Source of the DNA: CAYULW01 sp964445815
GTDB taxonomy: Bacteria; Bacteroidota; Bacteroidia; Flavobacteriales_E; Vicingaceae
Reading direction: 5' to 3'
Assembly (NCBI GenBank): GCA_964445815.1
Contig: CAYULW010000004.1
Span: forward strand, 62,001-126,000
Length of the DNA: 64,000 nucleotides
The notes under the pieces: generated by a model
What the model saw: only the letters and a program-made list of their open reading frames with translations
What the model was told of the DNA's origin: nothing
Databases searched by the model: none
Part shown: one piece after another, positions 17,768-27,366 of the stretch
How the letters are laid out: every line of letters begins with the position of its first letter
How positions within the stretch are numbered: position 1 is the stretch's first letter
Made by a program: the position numbers and the translations under genes

Positions 17768-20092
17768 ATGAGACTCTTATCCCTTTTACTTTTACTGCTT
17801 TCCCTTCAAATATTTGCTCAAGATGCTACCATTAGAGGTTTTGTTTATATCGAAAAAACGGGTGAACCCGCTATATTCGTTAACGTCTACTTAAAGGGAA
17901 CTACCCATGGAACAACGACTGATGCCAATGGGTATTATAATTTGTCAAGAATTCCTCAGGGGAGTTACCAATTAATGGCCACTTCGGTAGGCTTTGATAC
18001 GGCAACAGCTAATATAAGCATTACCAAAAAAGATCAAATCATAGATAAGAAGCTGTTTATCAATGAGTCAAGTATTCAACTGGATATAGTAGAAGTATCA
18101 GCTGAGCGACAAGAAGCCAAAAAAGCCGTAAAAATGTCTGTTACCAAACTAACGCCCAAAGAGATAAAAAAGATGCCGGCCATTGGTGGAGATCCGGACT
18201 TAGCACAGTACCTACAAGTATTGCCCGGTGTGGTTTTTACAGGAGATCAGGGAGGGCAGCTTTACATTAGAGGCGGTTCGCCAATTCAGAATAAGGTTTT
18301 ACTTGATGGAATGATTATTTATAACCCGTTCCACTCAATCGGACTTTTCTCGGTTTTTGATACAGATATTTTGAGAACAGCTGATGTTTATACAGGAGGC
18401 TTTTCAGCAGAGTATGGCGGTCGTATTTCTTCTATCATGGACATTAAAACCCGCGATGGAAATAAATTGAGGACAGGAGGTAAAATTTCGGCGAATACCT
18501 TTGGCTCTAAGCTCTTATTAGAAGGGCCATTGAAAAAACCAAAAACCCAATCCGGGGCAAGCAAATCCTTTTTGATTTCAGCAAAGACCTCTTACATTGA
18601 TCGTACTTCACAAAACATTTATGAGTACGTTGACGAGGAAAACGGTTTACCTTATAATTACACAGATGTTTATGGAAAAATATCTCTAAACGGTAGCAAT
18701 GGAAGTAAGGTCAACTTCTTTGGATTCAGTTTTAATGATGAGGTTGATTACCCGAATGTAGCAGGTTTTGAATGGAATCAAGCAGGTGGCGGTTCAAACT
18801 TTGTATTGATACCTGCCCGATCAACGGTGTTGATTGATGGAACATTTGCTTATTCAAGTTATACGACATCTGCATTAGAGACTGATCCTACAGCTGATGT
18901 AAAAGAAAGAAGAAGTTTGATTAGCGGATTTAATGCAGGAATGAACTTTACCAACTTTAATGGAGACAATGAATCAAAATTTGGCTTTGAAATTATCGGC
19001 CTTAAAACCGACTTTAACTTCATTAACTCCGTTGACCAAAGAATAGAGCAAATTCAGAATACGACTGAAATAGCAGGTTACTTACAGTATAAATTCAACT
19101 TTGGAAAATTAGTTCTGGAACCAAGTTTTAGACTGCATTATTATGCATCCTTATCGGACTTTTCTCCCGAACCAAGAGTAGGGCTGAAATACAACATTAG
19201 TGATGCGATTCGATTTAAGGCGGCGGGAGGTTTATTCTCGCAAAACCTTCTAAGTGCAACATCTGACCGGGATGTGGTGAATTTGTTTTTCGGGTTCCTT
19301 TCCGGTCCTGATAACATTCAAAAAGAATTTCTTCAGAGAGATGGCAGTACCAGATCTATTGAAAATCAACTCCAGAAAGGTAGACATGTACTTGCCGGAT
19401 TTGAATTTGATTTGAACAAATATTTGACAGTGAATTTAGAGGCCTATTATAAGAACTTCAACCAGCTAACAAATGTGAATCGCAATAAGCTCTATGAAGA
19501 CAATGCATCTAATGGCGACGTTCCTGATGTATTGAAAAAAGATTACATCATAGAAGATGGCATAGCTCAAGGTATTGATTTGTCTATTAAGTACAATAGG
19601 AAACAGAGTAGTTTATGGGTTACATATAGTTTGGCAAAAGTTGATCGATGGGATGGTATACAAGAATATCCGACCATTTTTGACAGAAGACATAATGTGA
19701 ATCTGGTCGGCTCTCATTCATTTGGTGAAGATCTCGTATGGACAGTTGATGCCAGATGGAATGTTGGATCGGGATTTCCTTTTACCCAGACAATTGGAGC
19801 TTACGAAAACTTAACCCTTCAAGGTGGCATAGATCAGGACTACACCACAGTAAACGGAGAGTTGGGTTTATTGTATGGAGATTTGAATGGAGGGCGCATG
19901 CCATGGTATCATCGCTTGGACTTCTCGGTGACCAGAAAATTTGCTTTAGCTGAAAACTCAGTTTTAGAAACGAGCTTAAGTGTGACCAATGTTTATAACC
20001 GGGAAAATATATTTTATATAAATAGAGTTACCAATCAGAGAGTGAATCAGTTACCTATTCTTCCTAGTCTTGGATTGAGTCTAACTTTTTAG
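17768..20092 (+). CDS. TonB-dependent receptor with carboxypeptidase-regulatory-like domain
   Basis: A 774-residue outer-membrane transporter powered by TonB/ExbBD. ATG at 17768 is preferred over an in-frame GTG at 17696 because it begins a perfect signal peptide (MRLLSLL...FAQ) and lies just after a promoter element. Residues 20-110 form a CarboxypepD_reg-like beta-sandwich (GEPAIFVNVYLKGTTHGTTTD). The plug domain follows, with DLAQYLQVLPGVVFTGDQGGQLYIRGG and NKVLLDGMIIYNPFH, then a 22-strand-type barrel. It is monocistronic, and no SusD-like partner is adjacent, so it is not a classic polysaccharide locus. The substrate is unknown. Confidence 0.92.
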   Translation: MRLLSLLLLLLSLQIFAQDATIRGFVYIEKTGEPAIFVNVYLKGTTHGTTTDANGYYNLSRIPQGSYQLMATSVGFDTATANISITKKDQIIDKKLFINESSIQLDIVEVSAERQEAKKAVKMSVTKLTPKEIKKMPAIGGDPDLAQYLQVLPGVVFTGDQGGQLYIRGGSPIQNKVLLDGMIIYNPFHSIGLFSVFDTDILRTADVYTGGFSAEYGGRISSIMDIKTRDGNKLRTGGKISANTFGSKLLLEGPLKKPKTQSGASKSFLISAKTSYIDRTSQNIYEYVDEENGLPYNYTDVYGKISLNGSNGSKVNFFGFSFNDEVDYPNVAGFEWNQAGGGSNFVLIPARSTVLIDGTFAYSSYTTSALETDPTADVKERRSLISGFNAGMNFTNFNGDNESKFGFEIIGLKTDFNFINSVDQRIEQIQNTTEIAGYLQYKFNFGKLVLEPSFRLHYYASLSDFSPEPRVGLKYNISDAIRFKAAGGLFSQNLLSATSDRDVVNLFFGFLSGPDNIQKEFLQRDGSTRSIENQLQKGRHVLAGFEFDLNKYLTVNLEAYYKNFNQLTNVNRNKLYEDNASNGDVPDVLKKDYIIEDGIAQGIDLSIKYNRKQSSLWVTYSLAKVDRWDGIQEYPTIFDRRHNVNLVGSHSFGEDLVWTVDARWNVGSGFPFTQTIGAYENLTLQGGIDQDYTTVNGELGLLYGDLNGGRMPWYHRLDFSVTRKFALAENSVLETSLSVTNVYNRENIFYINRVTNQRVNQLPILPSLGLSLTF

Positions 20093-20136
20093 TGAATTTC
20101 TCTTCTGAAATATTATTTTAGGAAGCTCTATTATCT

Positions 20137-20144
20137 TACTTTTG
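20137..20144 (+). promoter_or_regulatory. -7 promoter element for pyrG
   Basis: TACTTTTG matches TAnnTTTG and lies 34 bp before the pyrG ATG. No TTG is found at the -33 distance. Confidence 0.5.
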
Positions 20145-20178
20145 CGGACAGTTTAAAATTAAAAACTGTCCCGTTTTC

Positions 20179-21786
20179 ATGCCCGACTCTAAAACGAAGT
20201 ATGTATTTGTAACCGGAGGAGTTACATCATCTCTAGGTAAAGGAATTATTTCTGCATCACTGGCTAAACTCTTACAAGCAAGAGGCTATTCTGTAACAAT
20301 TCAAAAACTTGATCCATATATAAATGTAGATCCGGGTACTCTAAATCCATATGAGCATGGAGAATGTTACGTGACTGAAGATGGTGCGGAAACCGATTTG
20401 GACTTGGGGCATTACGAGCGCTATCTGGATACACCGACTTCTCAAGCCAACAACGTAACAACTGGTAGAATCTACCAGCATGTTATTAACAAAGAAAGAG
20501 AAGGGGCCTTTTTGGGAAAAACCGTTCAAGTCATCCCCCACATAACAGATGAAATAAAACGTAGGGTAAGATTACTTGGCCAAACCGGAGAATACGATAT
20601 CGTAATCACTGAGATTGGTGGAACAGTAGGAGATATAGAGTCCTTGCCATATATTGAAGCTGTCAGACAGTTAAAATGGGATCCTGAAGTGGATTGCATT
20701 GTTATACACTTGACATTGGTTCCTTATTTGGCATCTTCGGGAGAATTAAAAACAAAACCGACACAACATTCTGTAAAGCAGCTTTTGGAAAGCGGAGTTC
20801 AGGCTGATGTTTTAGTATTAAGGACTGAACATGAGATTCATGAGGAGATCAAAGAAAAAGTCGCATTGTTTTGCAACATTTCAAAAGATGCGGTGATCGA
20901 ATCCAAAAATGTTGAAACGATTTATGAGGTTCCTGTGCTGATGCAAAAAGAGGAACTGGATAAGGTCGTATTAAGAAAACTAAATCTGGAATTAAGAGAG
21001 GAGCCGCAAATCAGCAAATGGAAGGATTTTATTCGACGTCTCAAAAACCCCAAACAGTCGGTTAAGATTGGCTTGATTGGCAAATACATAGAATTAAAAG
21101 ACAGTTATATTTCCATTCATGAGGCCTTGATCCATGCCGGAGCTACACAAGAAGCTGCTGTAGACGTGCAGTGGATACATTCGGAGTCCATTGACTCAAG
21201 CAATGTTAAAGACTACTTATCAGAATTGGATGGCGTTTTAGTTGCGCCGGGATTTGGTGAACGTGGAATAGAAGGAAAAATACAGGCGGTAAAATATGCC
21301 CGTGAAAATAAGATTCCTTTTTTCGGAATTTGTCTCGGTATGCAATGTGCGGTTATTGAATTTGGTCGACATGTACTTGGTCTGGATACAGCACATACTA
21401 CTGAAATAGATCCAAATACTGAACACCCTGTTATTTACTTAATGGAAGATCAGAAAGAGGTTACGGATAAGGGAGGTACCATGCGTTTGGGGGCTTACAA
21501 TTGCGCAGTGACTAAAAATTCCCATGCCTTTCGTGCTTATGGTGTTGACTCTGTATCAGAGCGTCATCGGCACCGTTTTGAATTTAACAATGCATACACG
21601 GAAAAGTATCAAGCAGCGGGAATGTCAACAGTAGGGATTAATCCGGAAGGGGGCATGGTAGAGATTGTCGAACTGAATGACCATCCATGGTTTGTTGGAG
21701 TTCAATTTCACCCTGAATACCGTTCAACTGTTTTAAATCCCCACCCTTTGTTTATTGATTTCATTAAAGCGGCATTGTCAAAATAA
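20179..21786 (+). CDS. pyrG: CTP synthase
   Basis: A 535-residue enzyme that aminates UTP to CTP using ATP and glutamine-derived ammonia. The N-terminal synthase domain starts with KYVFVTGGVTSSLGKGI (P-loop) and has KLDPYINVDPGTLNPYEHGE and EIGGTVGDIES. The C-terminal class I glutaminase domain (about 295-535) has GICLGMQ with the catalytic cysteine near residue 382 and the His-Pro-Glu triad end FHPEYRS. The length is typical. yidC follows after 12 bp, so the two are probably co-transcribed from the promoter at 20137. Confidence 0.99.
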   Translation: MPDSKTKYVFVTGGVTSSLGKGIISASLAKLLQARGYSVTIQKLDPYINVDPGTLNPYEHGECYVTEDGAETDLDLGHYERYLDTPTSQANNVTTGRIYQHVINKEREGAFLGKTVQVIPHITDEIKRRVRLLGQTGEYDIVITEIGGTVGDIESLPYIEAVRQLKWDPEVDCIVIHLTLVPYLASSGELKTKPTQHSVKQLLESGVQADVLVLRTEHEIHEEIKEKVALFCNISKDAVIESKNVETIYEVPVLMQKEELDKVVLRKLNLELREEPQISKWKDFIRRLKNPKQSVKIGLIGKYIELKDSYISIHEALIHAGATQEAAVDVQWIHSESIDSSNVKDYLSELDGVLVAPGFGERGIEGKIQAVKYARENKIPFFGICLGMQCAVIEFGRHVLGLDTAHTTEIDPNTEHPVIYLMEDQKEVTDKGGTMRLGAYNCAVTKNSHAFRAYGVDSVSERHRHRFEFNNAYTEKYQAAGMSTVGINPEGGMVEIVELNDHPWFVGVQFHPEYRSTVLNPHPLFIDFIKAALSK

Positions 21787-21798
21787 GTAAGAGATTAA

Positions 21799-23706
21799 AT
21801 GGATAAGAATACACTGACAGGTTTATTATTAATTGGTGCCATTATCATTGGCTTTAGCATACTCAATCGTCCTAGTTCTGAAGAAATGGAAGCTGCACAA
21901 AAGAGGCAGGATTCATTAGAGCAGGTTCGATTGAAGAAAGAGGCTCAAATAGAGCAGGAGATGGCACAAGAAGCTGAAGCGCAAAATGAACTTGAAGATA
22001 GCGCTGAGGATAATGAAATGCATGGTAATGATTCGATCTTAAACATTGAATTGCAAAGAGCCTATGGACCATTTTCCGGAGCAGTTGCTAAGGAAGGGCA
22101 AATCATTAAAGTAGAAAATGAGGTGATGACCTTGTTTTTCAATACCAAAGGGGGGAAACTTGAAAAAGCCACACTAAAAAATTACGACACCTATCAGGGT
22201 CAGGATTTGGTATTACTTGATAGCAGTTCCAGCTTTAATCTCAACTTCTTCACGAAAGACAACAAAAACGTTTATACTGACGATTTGCTGTTTACGACGC
22301 AAAGCACGGACTTTGAGATTAACGGCGAAGGACAAAAGAGCATATCATTTAAACTGAATGCCGGTGCCGATAGATATCTGGAGTACATCTATACCTTAAA
22401 AGGCAAGGATTACATGATTGACTTTGATGTCAACTTTGTTGGCTTAAATGAGGTTTTAGATACCCGCTCGGGTGAAGTGTACTTAAACTGGACAGTTCAT
22501 GCGCCCAATCAAGAAAAGAGTTTAAAGAGTCAAAGAGATGCTACAACTGTATTCTTTATGTATAAAGGAGAAGAGTTAGATGATTTGACGCCTACAAGTG
22601 ATGAAAAAGAAGATTTTGAGGCAGATGTAAAGTGGGTGTCTTTAAAACAGCAGTTTTTCAATACCGCTTTAATAGCAGATGATTATTTTGAAAATTCCAG
22701 AGCTTTTGCACAGATCAGTACAGATGAGGAAGAAACGAATTACGTTAAATCACTCAGTACTTCTCTAACCATTCCCATTACGGGGGCTAAAATTGAATCT
22801 TTTGGCATGTCGATGTATCTGGGGCCAAATGATTATTATGTGCTAAGTGCTTATGATATTGGTTTGCAAAACATCATTAACTTAGGTTGGGGCATTTTCG
22901 GATGGGTCAATAAGTTTATGGTGATTCCTGTTTTTGATTTCCTGGACAGTTTCAACTGGAGTTATGGACTGATCATTTTGATCCTCACCATTTTACTCAA
23001 GTTGGTATTGATGCCGATTACTTATAAAACGTATCTGTCAGGGGCAAAAATGCGGGTCTTAAAACCTGAGATCAATCAGATCAATGAAAAGTTTAAGGAC
23101 GATGCCATGAAAAAGCAACAAGCCATGATGACATTGTATCGTCAAACCGGTGTCAATCCATTGAGCGGATGTATTCCCATGTTGATACAAATGCCCATTT
23201 TGATTGCCATGTTCCGCTTTTTTCCGTCATCCATACAATTGCGACAGGAAAGCTTTCTGTGGGCAGATGATTTGTCGTCATACGATTCCATATATACTTT
23301 CCCCGAAGGATTCAGTATTCCGTTTTATGGTGACCATGTCAGTCTGTTTACTCTTTTAATGGCTTTATCATTGGCTTTTTACACCCGCATGAACAGTTCC
23401 ATGAGTATGGGAGCAGCAGCAGACGGGCCCATGGCAGCTCAAATGAAACTCATGACTTATCTGATGCCGGTCATGATGTTGTTTTTCTTTAACAGTTACT
23501 CGGCCGGATTGAGTTATTATTATTTCTTGGCGAATGTCATCTCAATGGGGCAAACCTTGTTGATCAGGAAGGTCTTTATCAATGAGAAAGCCATTCGCGC
23601 AAAGATTGAGCAAAACAAGAAAAAGCCGGCGAAGAAGAAGTCAGGTTTTGCAAAACGCTTGGAAGATATGGCCAAACAACAAGGCTATCAAAACCCAAAG
23701 AAATAG
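21799..23706 (+). CDS. yidC: membrane protein insertase YidC
   Basis: A 635-residue inner-membrane insertase that folds and inserts membrane proteins alone or with SecYEG. It has the Gram-negative architecture: N-terminal transmembrane helix (about 5-22), a Glu/Gln-rich linker, a large periplasmic P1 beta domain (about 80-365), then the conserved insertase core with five helices (WSYGLIILILTILLKLVLMPITYKTY, NPLSGCIPMLIQMPILIAMFRFFPSS). The C-terminus is a Lys-rich tail (KKKPAKKKSGFAKRLEDM), common in Bacteroidota, which may contact the ribosome. It is second gene after pyrG. Confidence 0.98.
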   Translation: MDKNTLTGLLLIGAIIIGFSILNRPSSEEMEAAQKRQDSLEQVRLKKEAQIEQEMAQEAEAQNELEDSAEDNEMHGNDSILNIELQRAYGPFSGAVAKEGQIIKVENEVMTLFFNTKGGKLEKATLKNYDTYQGQDLVLLDSSSSFNLNFFTKDNKNVYTDDLLFTTQSTDFEINGEGQKSISFKLNAGADRYLEYIYTLKGKDYMIDFDVNFVGLNEVLDTRSGEVYLNWTVHAPNQEKSLKSQRDATTVFFMYKGEELDDLTPTSDEKEDFEADVKWVSLKQQFFNTALIADDYFENSRAFAQISTDEEETNYVKSLSTSLTIPITGAKIESFGMSMYLGPNDYYVLSAYDIGLQNIINLGWGIFGWVNKFMVIPVFDFLDSFNWSYGLIILILTILLKLVLMPITYKTYLSGAKMRVLKPEINQINEKFKDDAMKKQQAMMTLYRQTGVNPLSGCIPMLIQMPILIAMFRFFPSSIQLRQESFLWADDLSSYDSIYTFPEGFSIPFYGDHVSLFTLLMALSLAFYTRMNSSMSMGAAADGPMAAQMKLMTYLMPVMMLFFFNSYSAGLSYYYFLANVISMGQTLLIRKVFINEKAIRAKIEQNKKKPAKKKSGFAKRLEDMAKQQGYQNPKK

Positions 23707-23746
23707 TTTGGCCGATAATTTGCTACCTTCATCCAAAATATAGATC

Positions 23747-24346
23747 ATGAAAAGAGTCCTGTTTATTTTATCAATTGGCCTGTTGTTGTTTTCGTGTAAA
23801 TCAAAGAAAGATGCAAGTGCAACAGAAGCGGAAAATCCTGCGGTAGAGCAAAAGGCGACTGATGCTCTTAAAGAAGAGGTTGTTGAAGCCAAACAAGTCG
23901 ACACGGATACACCGGATCCCGAGTCAAAAATCCTTTTAGAGCGTGCCAGACACAAGGTGTCTGACTCTTTAGTTGCCCGCATAGAGAGAACAGCTTGTTT
24001 TGGTCGTTGTCCAATCTACAATGCCAGCATCTATAAAAGTGGCTTGGTGATCTACATCGGTGAAAAATGGGTAGAAAGAGAAGGACATTACAAGGCCGTA
24101 CTGAGTAAAGATAAAGTCAAAGCACTCTTTGAAGAAGCCGAATCCATTGGCTTTTTTAAGATGGAAGAAGCCTATGACTCTCCATATGTGACAGACCTGC
24201 CTTCAACCATTATCACATTACAAAAAGACGATGTTTTGAAGATTGTGGCAAACCGTTATCAGGGGCCCGAAGAACTTCATCAATTCGGTTTATATTTTGA
24301 TGAATTATTAGAAGGCCTAACTTATGAGCCTTATTCCTTGGATTAA
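23747..24346 (+). CDS. DUF6438 domain lipoprotein
   Basis: A 199-residue predicted lipoprotein: the signal peptide has lipobox LLLFSC (cysteine near residue 17). An acidic, Ala/Glu/Lys-rich linker extends to about residue 75. The C-terminal domain begins ARIERTACFGRCPIYNASIYKSGLVIYIGE, the hallmark of DUF6438 (ERT.CFG.CP.Y...I...G), with two conserved cysteines in CFGRC. Function unknown; the family is common as an exported domain in Bacteroidota. It starts 40 bp after yidC and overlaps the convergent propeller gene by 4 bp at the stops. Confidence 0.8.
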   Translation: MKRVLFILSIGLLLFSCKSKKDASATEAENPAVEQKATDALKEEVVEAKQVDTDTPDPESKILLERARHKVSDSLVARIERTACFGRCPIYNASIYKSGLVIYIGEKWVEREGHYKAVLSKDKVKALFEEAESIGFFKMEEAYDSPYVTDLPSTIITLQKDDVLKIVANRYQGPEELHQFGLYFDELLEGLTYEPYSLD

Positions 24347-27117
24347 AAGCGATTCAGAGGAATAAAGACTTCCACAACATTTGCTTGTCCATTCTGACTC
24401 AATTGTGCATAGCGCAGAAGGTGCGCATATCGGACACCTATACTGGTATAAAAGGCATTCAGCAAATTAAGGTCAATGATGAGTTCTGCACCCGCACTAG
24501 CAAAGGTCAATTGAGTCGAATTTACCTTAAATTCACCCAGATCGAAAAAGGAGTTTCCTCTTAACCGGAATACATAAAATAAGCCGCCAAACCCCCAGTC
24601 AGGATAGGCGATGGGGAAGTGGTAGTTGAGGCCTAATCTGTTCTGATTTTCGTGAAAGAATGAACGATAACCTCTTACGACTGTGAATTCATCATCGTAG
24701 GCATAGGTTTCAGGATGAAACCTCCATTGCCAATCCATGTCCATGACAAGATTGTGATTTCTTGCCCATCCTTTAATCGAGAATGAATTTTTAAAAGCGA
24801 GTTGAGCAACGGATGTATTCATACCCAGTGACTGTTTCCAGGTACTTGAAAAGGCTAAAGGACTGAAGATGTTTTTCAGAGCTTTTCTTCTGGCGATCAA
24901 AAAACTTTGTCGTGTCCGGGTCGATAATATGCTTTTGTTGATGTTTAATTCTTCTGAATTTTTAGTTTCATTAAAAAGTAACTGAGAGCTAAAGTGGACT
25001 TGTCTGACATACCTGCCTGAACTGTAGTTTAAAGGCCATGAGAGACCAAAGCGAAACTCATTCTCCTGATAAAACTGCCGTTCTCCGCTTTTATCCAAGC
25101 GGCTTCTTTCCTTTAAACTACCTCCTAAGTTAAAGACCGTAAAATATTGACCGTAAGCTGCATTGAAATTTTGTCTGAATCCTTTTTCATTGCTGTTGTA
25201 AGCCAGTCCGAGCCTGGAAGAGAAACTGCCCAGAACATCTTCAAAATAAAGATTCCATTGGTAAAGGGGATCAGCGAATTCAGGTGTCCAGCTGTGCAAA
25301 TGAAACAAGTGATGTCCCTTATGGTAATTCCGCAATTGAGTGCTGTCATTTTTATCAATTAGCGGATTAGGAATGGGTTCTGAAACCAAATTGGGTAAAA
25401 TGGCTGTCGGAACAGTGCTCAACTCATCTGCCTTTTTAGCTTTAATGTCTGTAAGTGCCTGTTTGTAATACACCTGATGTTTGAGGTCAAAACCTTTGAA
25501 ATATAAGGTTTCTTGATTGATGAAGGGCTGGTAATGGGCTTGTCTTCCATAAGTAACTTGTTCCAGACTTTCGGTTTTGAGGTTTAACCTAAAGATGTGA
25601 TCAATGTCTTTATAACTTGCGGAATAGTACACCCAATCGCCATTAATAAAAGGCACCCCGATTTGATGGTAGGTCCAATCGCTAATTAGAGTCAGATCTT
25701 CGGTATTGAGCTTAAACCGGGCTAAACAGCTTTGACCTTCATGATTTCGCAGACCGACGATCAACTCTTCTTCATTGAGCACCTTAGGATAAGTAAAGTA
25801 ATAGCCTTTAGGATTAGCGTAGGTTTTTACAATATGACCATTCGAATCCAGTTGGGCCAATTCCGATTGTCCGTTTTCATTCAGTTGCACGGCAATTATA
25901 GCCTTACCTTCTTTCATCCACTGTGGACTAAAAAAACGCCCTCCTTTGGTTAAGCGTTCTGTTTCTTGAGATTCAAGATTTATCCGAATCAGGTCGTGAT
26001 AAGTTTCCAGACCCCACCTCGGATGGGTATACTCTGCTGCTGCCAGATACTGATTGTCGTACACATCAAAATAGGATTCAATCTGAAAACCTTGCAGGAG
26101 TACAGCCTTATGCTTGGTATCAGTCAACTCAATAAGTTCAGGTGGCGAGTCATTGGAAGAACCTATATAATACCAATGTCCGGTTTTTTCATCTACTTGC
26201 AGAAAAGAGAAAGCTGGCAGGTCTTCACTTGTTTCGTATGGCCAGGCCAAATTGTAATTGACTTTAGCTTGCTCAGTTAAGGTAGAGCGATAGTCATTAA
26301 AGGCAGCAGCATAAAACGCCTTGGTATTTAAACCGCTATTGCGTTTCAATGCACGCCCAAAAGGATAAAATGGACTTTTGTATTGACTTGCTTCTTTGAA
26401 CACGTTTTGCCAGAAACCGCTTCCATGTGTTTTTTCGCCATACAAAACCATCAGGCTACCAAGGCGATAGTGGTCTGGTACATAATCTCTGAAAGAACCG
26501 TTTCTGACTTTAAGGTAAGTGTAGTAGCTGGTATCGTATGCCATTTGTCGGATAGCATTCATAAAATGCGGAATTCGCCATCGTCCTTGCGGACTGTAAA
26601 AGGATTCCGCCCTTACTGCTTCTCCCTCAAAAAACCAGTTGGGAATGCTTAAGCCCAGTAATCCGGACCACAATAGTTCTCCACCCAGATAATACCCAAT
26701 TTTACTTGCACCATACAGGCTATTGCTAAACTGTAAAACATGTTGATACTCGTGTATGCTGAGTAAATAGTTCCAATCCAGAGTACCCAATGTAAAATTA
26801 TTGGGGTGAGGTGTTAAGTTCAATTCGCTTCGAAAGGGGGTAAGGGCGACAAAACCATTGGGCATTGTGCTTTGGTGGCGAAGGACAACCGGTATATTTT
26901 TTCTTTTTTTACCCATGCTGTTATTGTCCTTGTGCAATTGACGAATGATCTCCCGTATTTGAAATGCAGATGGTTTAGCAATGGGGTTAAACAGAATCTG
27001 AAACTCTTCTTCATCTATGATTTTCCATTGCAATTTTGGAGAAAAACCACCGAGACTTTGGGCACAAAGTCCTGAAGAGAAAAGCAAATAAACATAGAGG
27101 ATGAATCTGTTTTTCAT
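24343..27117 (-). CDS. gluzincin-like peptidase / TolB-type beta-propeller / outer-membrane barrel protein
   Basis: A 924-residue exported protein. The signal peptide ends at GLCAQ (20). Residues 40-290 look like a gluzincin (peptidase MA-like) domain: HEYQH (122-126) fits the HExxH zinc motif, and PNWFFEGEAVRAE (159-171) contains the downstream Glu ligand (E164) seen in this clan. Residues 300-560 contain repeated beta-propeller blades of TolB/WD40-like type (GGRFFSPQWMKEGKAIIAVQ). The C-terminal 320 residues alternate like an outer-membrane barrel and end in an aromatic strand (VEVFIPLNRF). It could be a surface-anchored metalloprotease. The CACGTG array lies 80-185 bp upstream. Confidence 0.7.
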   Translation of the reverse strand: MKNRFILYVYLLFSSGLCAQSLGGFSPKLQWKIIDEEEFQILFNPIAKPSAFQIREIIRQLHKDNNSMGKKRKNIPVVLRHQSTMPNGFVALTPFRSELNLTPHPNNFTLGTLDWNYLLSIHEYQHVLQFSNSLYGASKIGYYLGGELLWSGLLGLSIPNWFFEGEAVRAESFYSPQGRWRIPHFMNAIRQMAYDTSYYTYLKVRNGSFRDYVPDHYRLGSLMVLYGEKTHGSGFWQNVFKEASQYKSPFYPFGRALKRNSGLNTKAFYAAAFNDYRSTLTEQAKVNYNLAWPYETSEDLPAFSFLQVDEKTGHWYYIGSSNDSPPELIELTDTKHKAVLLQGFQIESYFDVYDNQYLAAAEYTHPRWGLETYHDLIRINLESQETERLTKGGRFFSPQWMKEGKAIIAVQLNENGQSELAQLDSNGHIVKTYANPKGYYFTYPKVLNEEELIVGLRNHEGQSCLARFKLNTEDLTLISDWTYHQIGVPFINGDWVYYSASYKDIDHIFRLNLKTESLEQVTYGRQAHYQPFINQETLYFKGFDLKHQVYYKQALTDIKAKKADELSTVPTAILPNLVSEPIPNPLIDKNDSTQLRNYHKGHHLFHLHSWTPEFADPLYQWNLYFEDVLGSFSSRLGLAYNSNEKGFRQNFNAAYGQYFTVFNLGGSLKERSRLDKSGERQFYQENEFRFGLSWPLNYSSGRYVRQVHFSSQLLFNETKNSEELNINKSILSTRTRQSFLIARRKALKNIFSPLAFSSTWKQSLGMNTSVAQLAFKNSFSIKGWARNHNLVMDMDWQWRFHPETYAYDDEFTVVRGYRSFFHENQNRLGLNYHFPIAYPDWGFGGLFYVFRLRGNSFFDLGEFKVNSTQLTFASAGAELIIDLNLLNAFYTSIGVRYAHLLRYAQLSQNGQANVVEVFIPLNRF

Positions 27118-27196
27118 ACAGACCTGAAAAATAAGATGGAATGTCCAGATCGAAGCATTTTCAATGCAAAATAATCCAAGCCAATAGAAGCTAAAA

Positions 27197-27301
27197 GTTT
27201 ATCACGTGTTAAAAAGATACTTAACACGTGATAAACGATCACTCAACACGTGTTGAATAAGTGTTCATCACGTGACAAACTTTGGCTTAAGACGTGATAA
27301 G
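27197..27301. repeat. five-unit CACGTG array with exact 22-bp period
   Basis: CACGTG cores start at 27203, 27225, 27247 and 27269, and a GACGTG core at 27291: each step is exactly 22 bp. The units vary between cores but most end in TTAA or TCAA. Units 1 and 2 form a perfect inverted repeat with 16-nt arms (27197-27212 and 27221-27236). Unit 3 is a 14-bp perfect palindrome TCAACACGTGTTGA (27243-27256), and unit 4 has TCACGTGA. The array lies upstream of the divergent gluzincin-propeller gene and of a TATCTTTG element at 27323. Regulator array or iteron-like site; no candidate binding protein is identified. Confidence 0.8.
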
Positions 27302-27322
27302 TGTAAAGTATTGATATTGAGT

Positions 27323-27330
27323 TATCTTTG
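27323..27330 (+). promoter_or_regulatory. possible -7 promoter element after the CACGTG array
   Basis: TATCTTTG matches TAnnTTTG and points towards the repeat block and the GIY-YIG gene. The CACGTG array ends about 22 bp upstream. No TTG is found at -33. Confidence 0.35.
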
Positions 27331-27366
27331 TTTGATTCAGAAAAGCGGTTTAACAGATTTGTTTTT

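Noticed and set aside
17768..20092. Polysaccharide utilisation locus
   Set aside because: The TonB receptor has no SusD-like partner, glycoside hydrolase or hybrid regulator next to it.
24872..26652. Several plus-strand frames of 60-104 residues
   Set aside because: All are inside the gluzincin-propeller gene, lack start-site context and show no recognisable motif.
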